Source: Tsukamurella conjunctivitidis
Lineage (GTDB): Bacteria; Actinomycetota; Actinomycetes; Mycobacteriales; Mycobacteriaceae
Length of the DNA stretch: 64,000 bases
Direction of reading: 5' to 3'
NCBI RefSeq assembly: GCF_007858475.1
Contig: NZ_VIGX01000006.1
Span: forward strand, 62,001 to 126,000
Positions 8,073-16,802 of this stretch are shown one piece after another. Each line of letters begins with the position of its first letter. Position 1 is the stretch's first letter. A model generated the notes under the pieces. That model searched no databases. It was not told where the DNA came from and saw only the letters and a program-made list of their open reading frames with translations. Position numbers and translations under genes: made by a program.

Positions 8073-9605
8073 ATGAGCAACACAGCACAGGCCCCGGAGT
8101 ACTTCGACGTGGTCGTCATCGGTGGAGGGATCTCGGGGATCGGCGCCGCGGCGTACATCACCCAGGAGTTCCCGAACAAGTCGATCGCCATGCTGGAGGG
8201 CCGCGACTCGATCGGCGGCACGTGGGACCTGTTCAAGTATCCCGGCATCCGCTCCGACTCCGACCTGCACACCTTCGCGTACGAGTTCAAGAGCTGGAAG
8301 GACGAGAACGCGATCGCCGACGCCCCGCTGATCCTGAACTACCTCAAGGAGACCGCGGACGAGTACGGCCTCTCCGACCGCATCCGGTACCGCCACAAGG
8401 TGGTCTCCGCGGCGTGGTCGAGCGACGACGCGCAGTGGCTCCTGAACGTCGACGTGACCGAGGCCGACGGCAGCGTCCGGCGCGAGGTCATCAAGGCCGG
8501 CTGGGTGTTCGGGGCCACCGGCTACTACAACTACGAGGAGGGCTTCACCCCGGAGTTCGCGGGCCGCGGGGACTTCCAGGGCGACATCATCCACCCCCAG
8601 CACTGGCCCGAGGGGTACGACTACTCCGGCAAGAAGGTCGTGGTGATCGGCAGCGGTGCCACCGCGATCACCCTGATCCCGTCGATGCTCAAGGGCGAGG
8701 GCGCCGCGAAGCACGTGACCATGCTGCAGCGCACCCCGACCTACATCCTGACCCTGCCCCGCGTGGACAAGCTGAACCTCACGCTCACCCGCCTGCTCGG
8801 CGAGCGCGGCGGCTACCTCGCCACTCGGTGGAAGAACATCTTCATGGACGCCGCCGTGGTCGCGTTCCTCACTAAGCTGCCCAAGACCGCCCGCAAGTAC
8901 ATCCGCAGCGTCAACGTCAAGGAGCTGCCCGCCGGCTTCGACGTGGACAAGCACTTCAACCCGCCCTACAACCCGTGGGAGCAGCGCCTGTGCCTCGCCC
9001 CCGACGGCGACTTCTTCAAGTCCATCCGCGACGGCGGCGCCTCCGTGGTGACGGACAAGATCGTCCGATTCACGAAGACGGGCATCGAGCTCGAGTCCGG
9101 CGAGCACCTGGACGCCGATGTCATCGTCACGGCGACCGGCCTGAACCTGCGGCTCTTCGGGGGCATCGACCTGACCGTGGACGGGCGCCCCGTCGACCTG
9201 CCCAAGTCCGTGGTCTACCGCGGCATGATGCTCTCCGGCGTGCCGAACTGGATGAACGCGATCGGCTACACCAAGTCGTCGTGGACGCTGAAGATCGCCC
9301 TGCTCGGCAAGAGCGTCATCGAGATCCTGCGCCACATGGACACCCACGGCTACGACACCGCCGTCCCGCACGCCCCCGCCGGCGTGGGCACCCGCTCCAT
9401 GCTCGACCTCAACTCGGGCTACATGCAGCGCTCCAAGGACGACCTGCCGCGCCAGGGCGACGCCATGCCCTGGAAGATGGAGAACGTCTTCATGGACGAC
9501 CGGAAGATGTACCGCGGCTCGGTGATCGACGAGAACCTGAAGTTCAGCTCCCGCCTCGAGCGTGAGCTCGGCGGCCGTGCCGTCGTGGAGGAGGCGCGCT
9601 CGTGA
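8073..9605 (+). CDS. Baeyer-Villiger-type flavin monooxygenase (FMO/BVMO family)
   Basis: A 510-residue class B flavoprotein monooxygenase that would use NADPH, O2 and FAD to convert a ketone to an ester (or to oxidise a heteroatom). FAD motif GGGISG is at residues 17-22. The BVMO fingerprint FxGxxxHxxxW appears as FQGDIIHPQHW (168-178). The second Rossmann motif is KVVVIGSGATA. WDLFKYPGIRSDSDL is typical of the EtaA/EthA-like branch. The ATG at 8073 follows AGGAAGG; an in-frame ATG at 8040 is a weaker alternative. Codon use is strongly GC3-biased, suggesting good expression. The stop overlaps the start of the esterase gene by four bases, so the two are translationally coupled: ketone to ester, then ester hydrolysis. 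Confidence 0.9.
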   Translation: MSNTAQAPEYFDVVVIGGGISGIGAAAYITQEFPNKSIAMLEGRDSIGGTWDLFKYPGIRSDSDLHTFAYEFKSWKDENAIADAPLILNYLKETADEYGLSDRIRYRHKVVSAAWSSDDAQWLLNVDVTEADGSVRREVIKAGWVFGATGYYNYEEGFTPEFAGRGDFQGDIIHPQHWPEGYDYSGKKVVVIGSGATAITLIPSMLKGEGAAKHVTMLQRTPTYILTLPRVDKLNLTLTRLLGERGGYLATRWKNIFMDAAVVAFLTKLPKTARKYIRSVNVKELPAGFDVDKHFNPPYNPWEQRLCLAPDGDFFKSIRDGGASVVTDKIVRFTKTGIELESGEHLDADVIVTATGLNLRLFGGIDLTVDGRPVDLPKSVVYRGMMLSGVPNWMNAIGYTKSSWTLKIALLGKSVIEILRHMDTHGYDTAVPHAPAGVGTRSMLDLNSGYMQRSKDDLPRQGDAMPWKMENVFMDDRKMYRGSVIDENLKFSSRLERELGGRAVVEEARS

Positions 9606-10699
9606 CCGCCACCACGCAGGCGAGCGGATCCGCTCAGGCTCCCGCTCCCACCCAGGCGCCCGCCGCGCTGAGTCTCCCGGAGCGGCTGCAGCGCGACGCG
9701 TTCACGGCCCTCCTCGCAGGCCTGCCAGGTCGCCTGATGCGCCGGATCGCGCCGCGGGTCGTCAACGCCGACGGCGATGTGATGGCGCCCGAGATCGCCC
9801 TCCTGCTCAAGCTGACCGCCGACGCACCGGACTTCAGCGACGGCACGCCCGAGGAGGCACGGGTGATCGTCGCGAACGACTCGCGGGTGTTCGCCGACGA
9901 GGCGCCAGCAGGCGTGCGCGTCGAGCCGGAGATCGTCATGCCGGGCGGCGTGCGCGCCACCCTGTACCGGCCCGCGACACCGTCGAAGGCCCTGGTCCTG
10001 TTCCTGCACGGCGGCGGTTTCGTCCTCAGTAGCCGCCAGGACTACGACGTGCCCGTCCGTCTCATCGCGGACGGCGCGGGGGTCAACGTGCTCTCGGTCG
10101 AGTACGGCCTCGCGCCGGAGTCGCCGTTCCCCGGCCCCGTCGATGATGCCGTGACCGCCTGGCACTTCGCCGTGGAGCACGCCGCCCAGTGGGGGATCGA
10201 TCCCACCAGGATCGTGCTGCTCGGCGACAGCGCCGGCGGCAACCTCTGCGCGGTGCTGGCGAACGACCTGGCGGGCGAAGAGATCCGGCCCTACCTGCAG
10301 GTGCTCATGTACCCGGTGGTGGATGCGGTCGGCGAGTACTCGTCGCGGACCGAGTTCGCCGGGAACTCCGCGCTGTCGGCCAAGCAGATCGCCTGGCTGA
10401 CGGACCAGTACATTCCGGACCGCGTGGACGGCCTCAACCCGCGGGTCTCGCCGATGCTCGCCGAGGACCTGTCGGCGGCGCCGCCGACCCTGATCACCGT
10501 GGCCGGCTTCGATCCGCTCCGCGACGAGGCGCTCGCGTACGCCGAGCGGCTCGCCGAATCCGGTGTCCCGGTGCGCGTCTTCCGCGAGAGCGGACTCGTG
10601 CACGGCTACGTCTCGATGACCCGCATCAGCCCCGCGGCACGCGCCGCCGTCGACCGCGTCACCGGCGCGATCCGTGACGCACTCAAGGAGTCGCGATGA
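9602..10699 (+). CDS. Alpha/beta-hydrolase fold-3 esterase (HSL family)
   Basis: A 365-residue carboxylesterase of the hormone-sensitive-lipase family. The oxyanion-hole motif is HGGG at residues 136-139. The nucleophile Ser210 is in GDSAGG, and the likely triad partners are Asp304 (GFDPLRDE) and His334 (VHGY). The N-terminal ~100 residues form the cap region. The start is a GTG overlapping the BVMO stop (GTGA), and its own stop overlaps the next ATG (ATGA). Coupling to the BVMO suggests that it hydrolyses the ester made there. Soluble; no signal peptide is seen. Confidence 0.9.
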   Translation: MTATTQASGSAQAPAPTQAPAALSLPERLQRDAFTALLAGLPGRLMRRIAPRVVNADGDVMAPEIALLLKLTADAPDFSDGTPEEARVIVANDSRVFADEAPAGVRVEPEIVMPGGVRATLYRPATPSKALVLFLHGGGFVLSSRQDYDVPVRLIADGAGVNVLSVEYGLAPESPFPGPVDDAVTAWHFAVEHAAQWGIDPTRIVLLGDSAGGNLCAVLANDLAGEEIRPYLQVLMYPVVDAVGEYSSRTEFAGNSALSAKQIAWLTDQYIPDRVDGLNPRVSPMLAEDLSAAPPTLITVAGFDPLRDEALAYAERLAESGVPVRVFRESGLVHGYVSMTRISPAARAAVDRVTGAIRDALKESR

Positions 10700-11427
10700 G
10701 CACCACCCGCATGATCCTGATCCTCCTCGCGGACCTCGCGATGGTCGGGGCCGGCTTCTACTACGGCTGCAAGCTCCTCCGCGGCTTCCGCAACTTCCTG
10801 CTCGGCCTCGAATGGGTCGTGATGGCGGTCTCCGGGGTGAACGTGCTCCTCCTCGCCGGCCTCTTCGCGACGCCGGACGGTGCCCCGGACCACTCGAGCT
10901 TCAGCTACCACCTCATGGTGTTCTTCGACGCCTTCTCGAGGTCCTTCGGTATGACGGTGATCCTGGTGATCGGCATGATGGCCGTGACGCACCGCTACCG
11001 GCCGACCTGGGTCGTCGAGGCTGTGGCGATCCTCGCCGGCGTCGCGGTGGGCCTCAACCGCGCCCTCGACGTACGCGACGTGGAGCCGAGTTGGGCGATC
11101 TTCTACCTGATCATGAATCTCGGTGCGGCGCTGTTCATGTTCGTCTTCATGGTGCCCAAGCTGTGGCGCGCCGGCGACCGCGGCAACGCCATCTGGGTGG
11201 CGGTCGGCACGGCGCTCGGGGCGTTCGTCGCGATCATCTACGACTACGTCACCCTCCCGGGCGAGGATTCCGAGCACTCGATCTTCTACATCGTCTCGCT
11301 CTCGATCTGGGCCCTGATGATCGTGACCTTCTCGCGCGGTTACCTGGCGCTGGAACGGATCAATGCGGAGCAGGACGCGCGGACCGTGACCCCTGACGGC
11401 GTCAGTCCACGGGGATCAGTCGCTTGA
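10696..11427 (+). CDS. Seven-helix integral membrane protein of unknown function
   Basis: I do not recognise a named family. The 243 residues contain about seven hydrophobic segments (roughly residues 5-27, 32-60, 75-103, 108-126, 135-155, 164-187, 198-220) and a short charged C-terminal tail. Polar residues inside helices (HRYRPTW, LNRALDVRD, IYDYVTLPGED) could bind a ligand or haem. It overlaps the esterase stop by four bases, so it belongs to the BVMO-esterase transcript. Its end overlaps the converging acyl-CoA ligase by 26 bp. A transport or sensing role in the pathway is possible but unsupported by motif. Confidence 0.8.
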   Translation: MSTTRMILILLADLAMVGAGFYYGCKLLRGFRNFLLGLEWVVMAVSGVNVLLLAGLFATPDGAPDHSSFSYHLMVFFDAFSRSFGMTVILVIGMMAVTHRYRPTWVVEAVAILAGVAVGLNRALDVRDVEPSWAIFYLIMNLGAALFMFVFMVPKLWRAGDRGNAIWVAVGTALGAFVAIIYDYVTLPGEDSEHSIFYIVSLSIWALMIVTFSRGYLALERINAEQDARTVTPDGVSPRGSVA

Positions 11428-12931
11428 CCAGCTTGCCGGTGGGGGTCCGCGGCAGGCTGTCCACGAAGCGCACCGCGCGGGGCAGCTTGTAGCGGGCCAA
11501 CGCCTTTCCGGCGTAGGCGATCAGCTCCTGCGCCAGCTCGTCCGATGGGGTCGTGCCCGGGGCGAGCTGGACGCAGGCCAGCGCGGTCTCACCGAGGTCG
11601 TCGTGCGGCACTCCGATCACGGCCACGTCGGTCACGGCGGGATGCATGATGAGCGCGTTCTCGGACTCCTGCGGGTAGATGTTCACCCCGCCGCTGATGA
11701 TCATGAAGTCCTTGCGGTCGGTGAGGTAGAGGTAGCCGTCCTCGTCGAGGTAGCCGACATCACCTGTGGTGGCCCAGTTCTCGTGGTCCGGGTGCTGCGC
11801 GGAGCGCGTCTTCTCGGGGGCGTTGTGGTACGCGAAGGGCATCGCGTCCCGCTCGAAGTAGATCGTGCCCACCTCGCCGACGGGGAGGACGGCACCGTCG
11901 TCGCCGCAGATCCGGGCGATGCCCAGCCCGGCCCGACCCACCGAGCCCGGGCGCTCCAGGGCCTCCTGCGGCCCGATGAAGGTCGCGCCCGCGGCCTCGG
12001 TGGAGGCGTAGTACTCGTGGATCACCGGCCCCCACCAGGCGAGCATCGACTGCTTGACCTCCGCCGGGCACGGCGCGGCGGCGTGGATCGCAACCTTGAG
12101 GCTGCTGGTGTCGTAGCGGGACCGCGTCTGCGCCGGGAGTTTGAGCATCCGCACGAACATGGTGGGCACCCACTGGCTGTGCGTCACGCGGTACTTCGCG
12201 ATGAGCGCGAGCGCCTCCTCCGGGTCGAAGCGGTGCATCATGATGACGGTGCCGCCCACGGACATGGTGACGCCGCAGAAGCGCAGTGGCGCAGCGTGAT
12301 AGAGCGGCGCGGGGGAGAGGTAGACGGTGTCGGCGTCCATGCCGTACATCGGCGCGAAGATCGCGGTGTAGGCGTCCGGCACCTCGTCGACCGCGCCCTC
12401 CGGCAGCGGGATCCGGATGCCCTTCGGGCGGCCTGTCGTACCCGAGGAATAGAGCATGTCCGTGCCGCGGGGCTGCTCCGACAGTGGGGCGGCGTCGGCC
12501 TGCGCGAGTACGGTCTCGAAGTCGGCGAAGCCGGGAATCGATCCGCCCCAGGCGATCGCGTGTCCGGGATCCGCGAGCGCGGGGACCTGTAGCGCCGCGG
12601 AGACGGCGTCGGCCACGTCGGCTCCGGCGAACAGTGCGCGGGCCTCGCAGTCCTCCAGGATGTAGTTCACCTCGCCGGGCGTGAGGTGGAAGTTGACCAC
12701 CGTCACGTACAGACCGCTCCGGATGGCTGCCGCGTAGGCGGAGAAGATGCGCAGATCGTTGCCGGCGACGATCGCAACGGTGTCGCCGCGGCGCAGCCCC
12801 AGCGCCCACAGATGATGCGCGAGTCGCGTGGACTCGTCGTTCAGGCGGGCGTGGCTCAGGATGTCGCCGGTCGCGGCGTCGATCGCTGCGGGCTTGCCGG
12901 GGGTGAGCTCTGCGAAGGCTCCTGGATACAT
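11402..12931 (-). CDS. AMP-forming acyl-CoA synthetase / fatty-acid-CoA ligase
   Basis: A 509-residue member of the ANL superfamily that activates a carboxylic acid to an acyl-adenylate and then a CoA thioester. The P-loop-like A3 motif is YSSGTTGRPKG (about residues 167-177). YYASTEAAG corresponds to the A5 region, TTGDVGYLDEDGYLYLTDR to A7/A8 and the hinge, and PRTPTGKLVKR carries the catalytic Lys (A10). The ATG at 12931 is followed by a normal N-terminus. It converges with the BVMO-esterase-membrane gene run and could activate the acid released by that pair. The exact substrate is unknown; FadD-type ligases are numerous in this order. Confidence 0.9.
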   Translation of the reverse strand: MYPGAFAELTPGKPAAIDAATGDILSHARLNDESTRLAHHLWALGLRRGDTVAIVAGNDLRIFSAYAAAIRSGLYVTVVNFHLTPGEVNYILEDCEARALFAGADVADAVSAALQVPALADPGHAIAWGGSIPGFADFETVLAQADAAPLSEQPRGTDMLYSSGTTGRPKGIRIPLPEGAVDEVPDAYTAIFAPMYGMDADTVYLSPAPLYHAAPLRFCGVTMSVGGTVIMMHRFDPEEALALIAKYRVTHSQWVPTMFVRMLKLPAQTRSRYDTSSLKVAIHAAAPCPAEVKQSMLAWWGPVIHEYYASTEAAGATFIGPQEALERPGSVGRAGLGIARICGDDGAVLPVGEVGTIYFERDAMPFAYHNAPEKTRSAQHPDHENWATTGDVGYLDEDGYLYLTDRKDFMIISGGVNIYPQESENALIMHPAVTDVAVIGVPHDDLGETALACVQLAPGTTPSDELAQELIAYAGKALARYKLPRAVRFVDSLPRTPTGKLVKRLIPVD

Positions 12932-13040
12932 GGGAGAACCGCCTTTAACTTCGAGGTGACCTCACGGTAGCGCCGGGGTCGAGCGCCCGAAGGCGTTCAA
13001 ACGAAGTCGCAGGAATGCACCGTCGCCGCGATCCGGTGAA

Positions 13041-13637
13041 TCAGTCCGCGGCGGCGCCCGACAACCAGCCCGCGTAGTCGTTCAGAAGCGCGATCAGGGG
13101 CAGGGCGTCGACGCCGCCCACCGGCTCGCCCCGCAGGGCGGCGCGGATCCCCGGCACCCGCGCGGCGATGCGGGACCGCTCCGACAACTCGTGATGGCTC
13201 AGGCCCCGCTGCTCCCCGAGGACGATCCGCCGGGGGTGCTCGGCGCGCAGCGACTCCGCGAGCGCGGTGAACTCGTCCCTTCCCAGCGCCGGGAGGTGCA
13301 CCGAGAAGCTCATGATCGGGCCCGGGTCCGCGTCGTCGCGCTCCTGGGACTCCTCGAGCCAGTCCGCGTACTCCTGGCTCAGATCGTCGAGCGCCTCCTC
13401 GTCGTCGAAGGAGAGCCGCCGGCCTTCGACGACCGCCCGGAGCGCGGATACGAGAGCGCGGACCGTCTCGGGGTCCGACGACGCGGTGTACCAGCGGTGC
13501 GCCTCGTGCGGCACCACGATCCGGCCGGGGCCGCCCTGCACGAGGCGGGCGCGGACGCCGTCGAACTCGGCGGCCGACAGGTCGGGGAACTGGACGGAGA
13601 CGGTCACGACGGGGCGGGAGTCTGGCACACCCGCCAT
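13041..13637 (-). CDS. Hypothetical protein with an internal duplication
   Basis: I do not recognise the family. With the ATG at 13637 the protein is 198 residues and acidic. It contains two related halves: VTVSVQFPDLSAAEFDGVRA followed by a GGPGRIVVPHE strand near the start, and MSFSVHLPALGRDEFTALAE followed by HPRRIVLGEQ near residue 95. Each is a beta strand, a helix and a second strand, then a helical part (SFDDEEALDDLSQEYADWLE in the first; SERSRIAARVPGI and LIALLNDYAGWLS in the second). A duplication of one ~95-residue unit is the simplest reading. It is divergent from the nitroreductase-like gene at 13667, only 29 bp away. An upstream in-frame start at 13691 would overlap that gene and is disfavoured. 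Confidence 0.72.
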   Translation of the reverse strand: MAGVPDSRPVVTVSVQFPDLSAAEFDGVRARLVQGGPGRIVVPHEAHRWYTASSDPETVRALVSALRAVVEGRRLSFDDEEALDDLSQEYADWLEESQERDDADPGPIMSFSVHLPALGRDEFTALAESLRAEHPRRIVLGEQRGLSHHELSERSRIAARVPGIRAALRGEPVGGVDALPLIALLNDYAGWLSGAAAD

Positions 13638-13666
13638 TGTCCCGGAGATCGTTCTAGGGTGGTGGC

Positions 13667-14107
13667 ATGGCCCTCGAAGGTGAATACGCAACGGAGAAGG
13701 CCGGCTGGGTCTCGGACCAGCTGGCGAAGATCGACGAGACGGGAACCACCGCGTCGGTGGACGTCGCGGGGATGGCGGTGGTGGTCTTCACCTACCGCGG
13801 CCCCAAGTCCGGCAAGCTGTACCGCCGCCCGCTGATGCGGGTCGAGCACGACGGTGCGTACGCGGCGTTCGCGTCCAAGGGCGGAGCGCCCGACAACCCC
13901 GTCTGGTACTCGGCGCTGCTGTCGAACGACGAGGTCGAGGTCCAGGACGGCACGACCGTGGTGTCCGGGCCGGTGCGCGAGATCCACGGCGCGGAGCGCG
14001 AGGAGTGGTGGGCGCGCGGCGTCGCCGCGTACCCGCCGTACGCCGATTACCAGGAGAAGACGGACCGCCTGATCCCGATCCTCCTCGTCGAGCCGGGCCG
14101 CGCCTAG
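13667..14107 (+). CDS. Deazaflavin (F420)-dependent nitroreductase-family protein (Ddn-like)
   Basis: A 146-residue split-barrel protein of the family that includes mycobacterial Ddn and binds coenzyme F420. Family features are the FTYRGPKSGKLYRRPLMRVEHDG strand pair, then the ASKGGAPDNPVWYSAL segment with the NPxWY motif, and EEWWARGVAAYPPYADYQ near the end. These usually reduce enones, quinones or other electrophiles using F420H2; the physiological substrate here is unknown. The ATG at 13667 lies close behind the divergent gene at 13637. It is a single gene, not obviously in an operon. Confidence 0.87.
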   Translation: MALEGEYATEKAGWVSDQLAKIDETGTTASVDVAGMAVVVFTYRGPKSGKLYRRPLMRVEHDGAYAAFASKGGAPDNPVWYSALLSNDEVEVQDGTTVVSGPVREIHGAEREEWWARGVAAYPPYADYQEKTDRLIPILLVEPGRA

Positions 14108-14143
14108 CGGCCTCAGCGCGCGCACGCGGGTAGATTTCACAGG

Positions 14144-14998
14144 GTGAGCCCCGTCGAGCCCCCCGCGCACGTCCTGTCCACCTTCGGCCTGGACGAGACC
14201 GAGCCCATCGCACTCGGTGCGGAATGGGACGGCGGATGGCGCTGTGGCGAGGTCGTGCTCTCGCTCATCGCGGACCACGCCCGGGCGGCGTGGTCCGCGC
14301 AGGTGCGTGAGGACCTCTACGTCGAGGGCATGCGGCTCGCCCGTCCGTTCCGCGCCACCGACGGCCGCTACGTGGTCTCGGGCTGGCGCGCCGACACCTT
14401 CATCGCCGGCTCGGCCGAGCCGCGGTTCGACGAGATCATCTCCATGGCGAACCGCCTGCACGAAGTGACGGCGAAGCTGGAGCGGCCGCGTTTCCTCGCC
14501 TCGCCCGTCGTCGCGCCGTTCACCGACGTCGACTACTTCGGCTTCGCCGACCGTGCCGCGTGGGAGGACAAGCCCCTCGCGATGGCCCGCAAGCTGGGAG
14601 CCCTGGACGAGACGGAGGAGCACCGGCAGCGCGCGGTCGAGTTGGTCACCGAGCTCGCGGCCCTGCGGACGCCGGTGGAGTCCACCCCCCAGCTCGTCCA
14701 CGGCGACCTGGCGAGCTCGGTGCTGTTCGCCGGTGCCGCCGCCCCCGGCATCACCGACTTCACGCCGTACTGGCGCCCCGCGGCGTGGGCGGCCGCGGTC
14801 GTCGCGGTCGACGGCCTGTCCTGGGGCGGCGCCGACGACAACCTGCTCATGCGGTGGAGCGACCTGCCCGAGTGGCCGCAGATGGTGCTGCGCGCACTGA
14901 TCTTCCGGCTGGCCGTGCACGCGGTGCACCCCCGCTCCGAGGCCGAGGCACTGCCCGGACTCGAGCACATCGTCGAGATCGGCCGGTGGCTGCTCTGA
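14144..14998 (+). CDS. TIGR02569-family protein (Rv3205c type)
   Basis: A 284-residue protein matching, from memory, the actinobacterial TIGR02569 family, which has a faint aminoglycoside-phosphotransferase-like layout. Seen here are VLSTFGLDETEPIALGAEW at the start, a central TPQLVHGDLASSVLFAG resembling the HGDLxxxNxL catalytic loop of such kinases (Asn is replaced), and ITDFTPYWRPAAWAAA resembling the following Asp-containing strand. Kinase activity is therefore possible but not proven. The start is GTG at 14144 with GGG upstream. Its end overlaps the chelatase-like gene. Nearby lipV and the alkyltransferase-like gene are also neighbours in M. tuberculosis. Confidence 0.78.
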   Translation: MSPVEPPAHVLSTFGLDETEPIALGAEWDGGWRCGEVVLSLIADHARAAWSAQVREDLYVEGMRLARPFRATDGRYVVSGWRADTFIAGSAEPRFDEIISMANRLHEVTAKLERPRFLASPVVAPFTDVDYFGFADRAAWEDKPLAMARKLGALDETEEHRQRAVELVTELAALRTPVESTPQLVHGDLASSVLFAGAAAPGITDFTPYWRPAAWAAAVVAVDGLSWGGADDNLLMRWSDLPEWPQMVLRALIFRLAVHAVHPRSEAEALPGLEHIVEIGRWLL

Positions 14999-15672
14999 GT
15001 GGAGGCCCCGCGGAGCGGCGCGTCCTCGTCGCCCACGGCACCCGCTCGAACACCGGCATCGCAACGGTCCGCGCCATCGCGGACGCCGTTGCCCTCCGGA
15101 CCGGCCCGGTCGAGGTGGCCTTCGTCGACGTGCGGGGGCCGTCACCGTCGGACCTGCTTCGCGGGGACGACCGCCCGACGGTGCTCGTGCCCGCCTTCCT
15201 CGCCGCCGGGTACCACGTGCGTACCGACGTGCCCCGGCACGTAGCAGTGAGCGGCCGTACCGCCGTCTCCGTCACCGCGGCGTTGGGGCCGGACCGCGCG
15301 CTGGTCGGCGCGCTCCTGCGGCGCCTGCGCGAGGCCGGGTGGCGGCCCGGTGACGACGTGGTGCTCGGCGCGACCGGCTCGTCGGACCCGGATGCCCGTG
15401 CCGATGTGCGGGCGATGGCCCGCCACTTGGCCGATGCGCTCGGTCGGCCGGTTCCGGTCGGTTTCCTCGCCGCGGGCACCCCGACGGTGGCCGACGCGCT
15501 CGCGGCCACCCGCGTCCCGGGGCGGCGGGTGTTCCTCGCCGCGTACCAGCTGGCCGAGGGGCTGTTCCACACCCGTCTCGTCGAGGCCGGAGCGGACGGC
15601 GCAGCGGCCCCGCTCGGCACCGCGCCCGAGGTGATCGACCTGCTCGTCGAAAGGTTCGCTCAGAGCCGGTAA
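14986..15672 (+). CDS. Sirohydrochlorin chelatase / CbiX-type protein
   Basis: A ~228-residue chelatase-superfamily protein built of two CbiX-like halves. The first opens with RRVLVAHGTRSNTG, whose His is the usual metal ligand. The second has the strand VVLGATGSSDPDARADV and a later FHTR. Such enzymes insert iron, cobalt or nickel into sirohydrochlorin for sirohaem or cobalamin. The start is not obvious: the GTG at 14986 is the nearest in-frame start giving a full N-terminal strand, and it overlaps the preceding stop by 13 bp. A much earlier ATG at 14560 is in frame, but the sequence there is a shadow of the preceding gene. It converges on the alkyltransferase-like gene (13-bp overlap). Confidence 0.75.
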   Translation: MAALSGGPAERRVLVAHGTRSNTGIATVRAIADAVALRTGPVEVAFVDVRGPSPSDLLRGDDRPTVLVPAFLAAGYHVRTDVPRHVAVSGRTAVSVTAALGPDRALVGALLRRLREAGWRPGDDVVLGATGSSDPDARADVRAMARHLADALGRPVPVGFLAAGTPTVADALAATRVPGRRVFLAAYQLAEGLFHTRLVEAGADGAAAPLGTAPEVIDLLVERFAQSR

Positions 15673-15950
15673 TCGCGCAACGGGATCCGATCGCCGTCGG
15701 CGAGCACGCCCTCGGTGCGCAGCCGGGCGAGCTGCTCCGTCACGATGTGCGCCGCGGGCCGCCCGGTGGCGGGGACGACCCGGTGCCACGGCAGGTCGGA
15801 GGCATCGGTGCGCATCACCCAGCCGACGATCCGCGGCGAGCTCAGGCCCACCTCGTCGGCGATGTCGCCGTACGTGCGCACCCGCCCGGGCGGGATCGCC
15901 GCGATCAGCGCCCGCACGGCCTCCACCTGCTCCTCCGTGACCTTGGCCAT
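15660..15950 (-). CDS. Alkyltransferase-like protein (ATL), MGMT fold without the reactive Cys
   Basis: A 96-residue protein equal to the DNA-binding half of O6-alkylguanine-DNA alkyltransferases. The PCHRV active-site motif is replaced by PWHRVV, so the alkyl-accepting Cys is Trp. That is the hallmark of ATL proteins, which bind O6-alkylguanine and hand it to nucleotide excision repair rather than repairing it directly. The helix-turn-helix part reads RTYGDIADEVGLSSPRIVGW, where the Arg finger is conserved. The ATG at 15950 is 2 bp after the stop of lipV, so the two form an operon as with Rv3203-Rv3204 in M. tuberculosis (recalled). Confidence 0.88.
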   Translation of the reverse strand: MAKVTEEQVEAVRALIAAIPPGRVRTYGDIADEVGLSSPRIVGWVMRTDASDLPWHRVVPATGRPAAHIVTEQLARLRTEGVLADGDRIPLRDYRL

Positions 15951-15952
15951 CG

Positions 15953-16714
15953 CTATCCGATCAGTCGCCGTGCGTACTCGCCGACCACGGCCGGGATCTC
16001 CTGCGCGACCATGTGATCGGACGGGACCGTGACCACCTCGACCCCGTCCGGCATCGCCGCGAGCTGTGCATCGGTGACGAAGTGCGCGCGCTCGGCGCGC
16101 AGCAGAACCGTCGGGATGGACGACGGTGCGCCCACGGCGGCGCGGGCCAGTTCGCCCCACAGCGCCGCGACCGCGGCGCAGCTGATGTCCCACTCCCAGC
16201 GACCGGAGTCGCGGCGTACAAGGTGCTCGGCGATCTCGTCGTCGATGACCTGCTCCGGAACCTGCGCCCACGCCCCGGACCGCTTCTCCTGTTTCGCTTC
16301 CTCGGGCGAGGTGAAGTCGAAGAACTCGATGGTCTGCGCCGCGATCGTCCCGCACATCTCGGGATCCAGCTCCTGCGCGGGATCCAGCAGCAGGAGCGCG
16401 CTCACCAGGTCCGGGCGGGCGGTCGCCAACCGGCACGCGAGCGCGCCGCCCAGGGAGTGCCCGATCACCGCGACCGGGCCACCACCGTGCCCCTCGATCA
16501 CCTCGACCAGATCGGCGACGTGCTGTTCGAGGTGCCACGGCGGCGCCCACGCCGAGCGGGCGTGGCCGCGCAGATCCGGGGCGAGCACGCGCACGCCGGG
16601 CAGCTCGTCGTCGGCGAACCGCCGCCAGCGGGCGCCGTGGCCGGTGACGCCGTGGATCGCGAGAACGACGGGTGCGCCGGGGGCGTCCGGTCCGTAGACG
16701 TGAGTGTTGAGCAT
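15953..16714 (-). CDS. lipV: Alpha/beta hydrolase (LipV-like)
   Basis: A 253-residue single-domain alpha/beta hydrolase. The nucleophile elbow is GHSLGG (Ser about residue 100). The oxyanion region is AIHGVTGHG, and the probable catalytic His is in the C-terminal SDHMVAQE. The ATG at 16714 (MLNTHVYGP...) gives the canonical first strand; the open frame upstream is not protein-like. The gene symbol rests on synteny with the alkyltransferase-like gene downstream and the adnA gene diverging upstream. The substrate is unknown, probably an acyl ester. Confidence 0.8.
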   Translation of the reverse strand: MLNTHVYGPDAPGAPVVLAIHGVTGHGARWRRFADDELPGVRVLAPDLRGHARSAWAPPWHLEQHVADLVEVIEGHGGGPVAVIGHSLGGALACRLATARPDLVSALLLLDPAQELDPEMCGTIAAQTIEFFDFTSPEEAKQEKRSGAWAQVPEQVIDDEIAEHLVRRDSGRWEWDISCAAVAALWGELARAAVGAPSSIPTVLLRAERAHFVTDAQLAAMPDGVEVVTVPSDHMVAQEIPAVVGEYARRLIG

Positions 16715-16802
16715 GTCCCGATCATGCCCTGTGCGGTGCCGTCGCGAGACTGTCAGTGGGCTGTGATGTGATCGTCGGACATCGGTCGGAGAGGGGGTGT
16801 GC

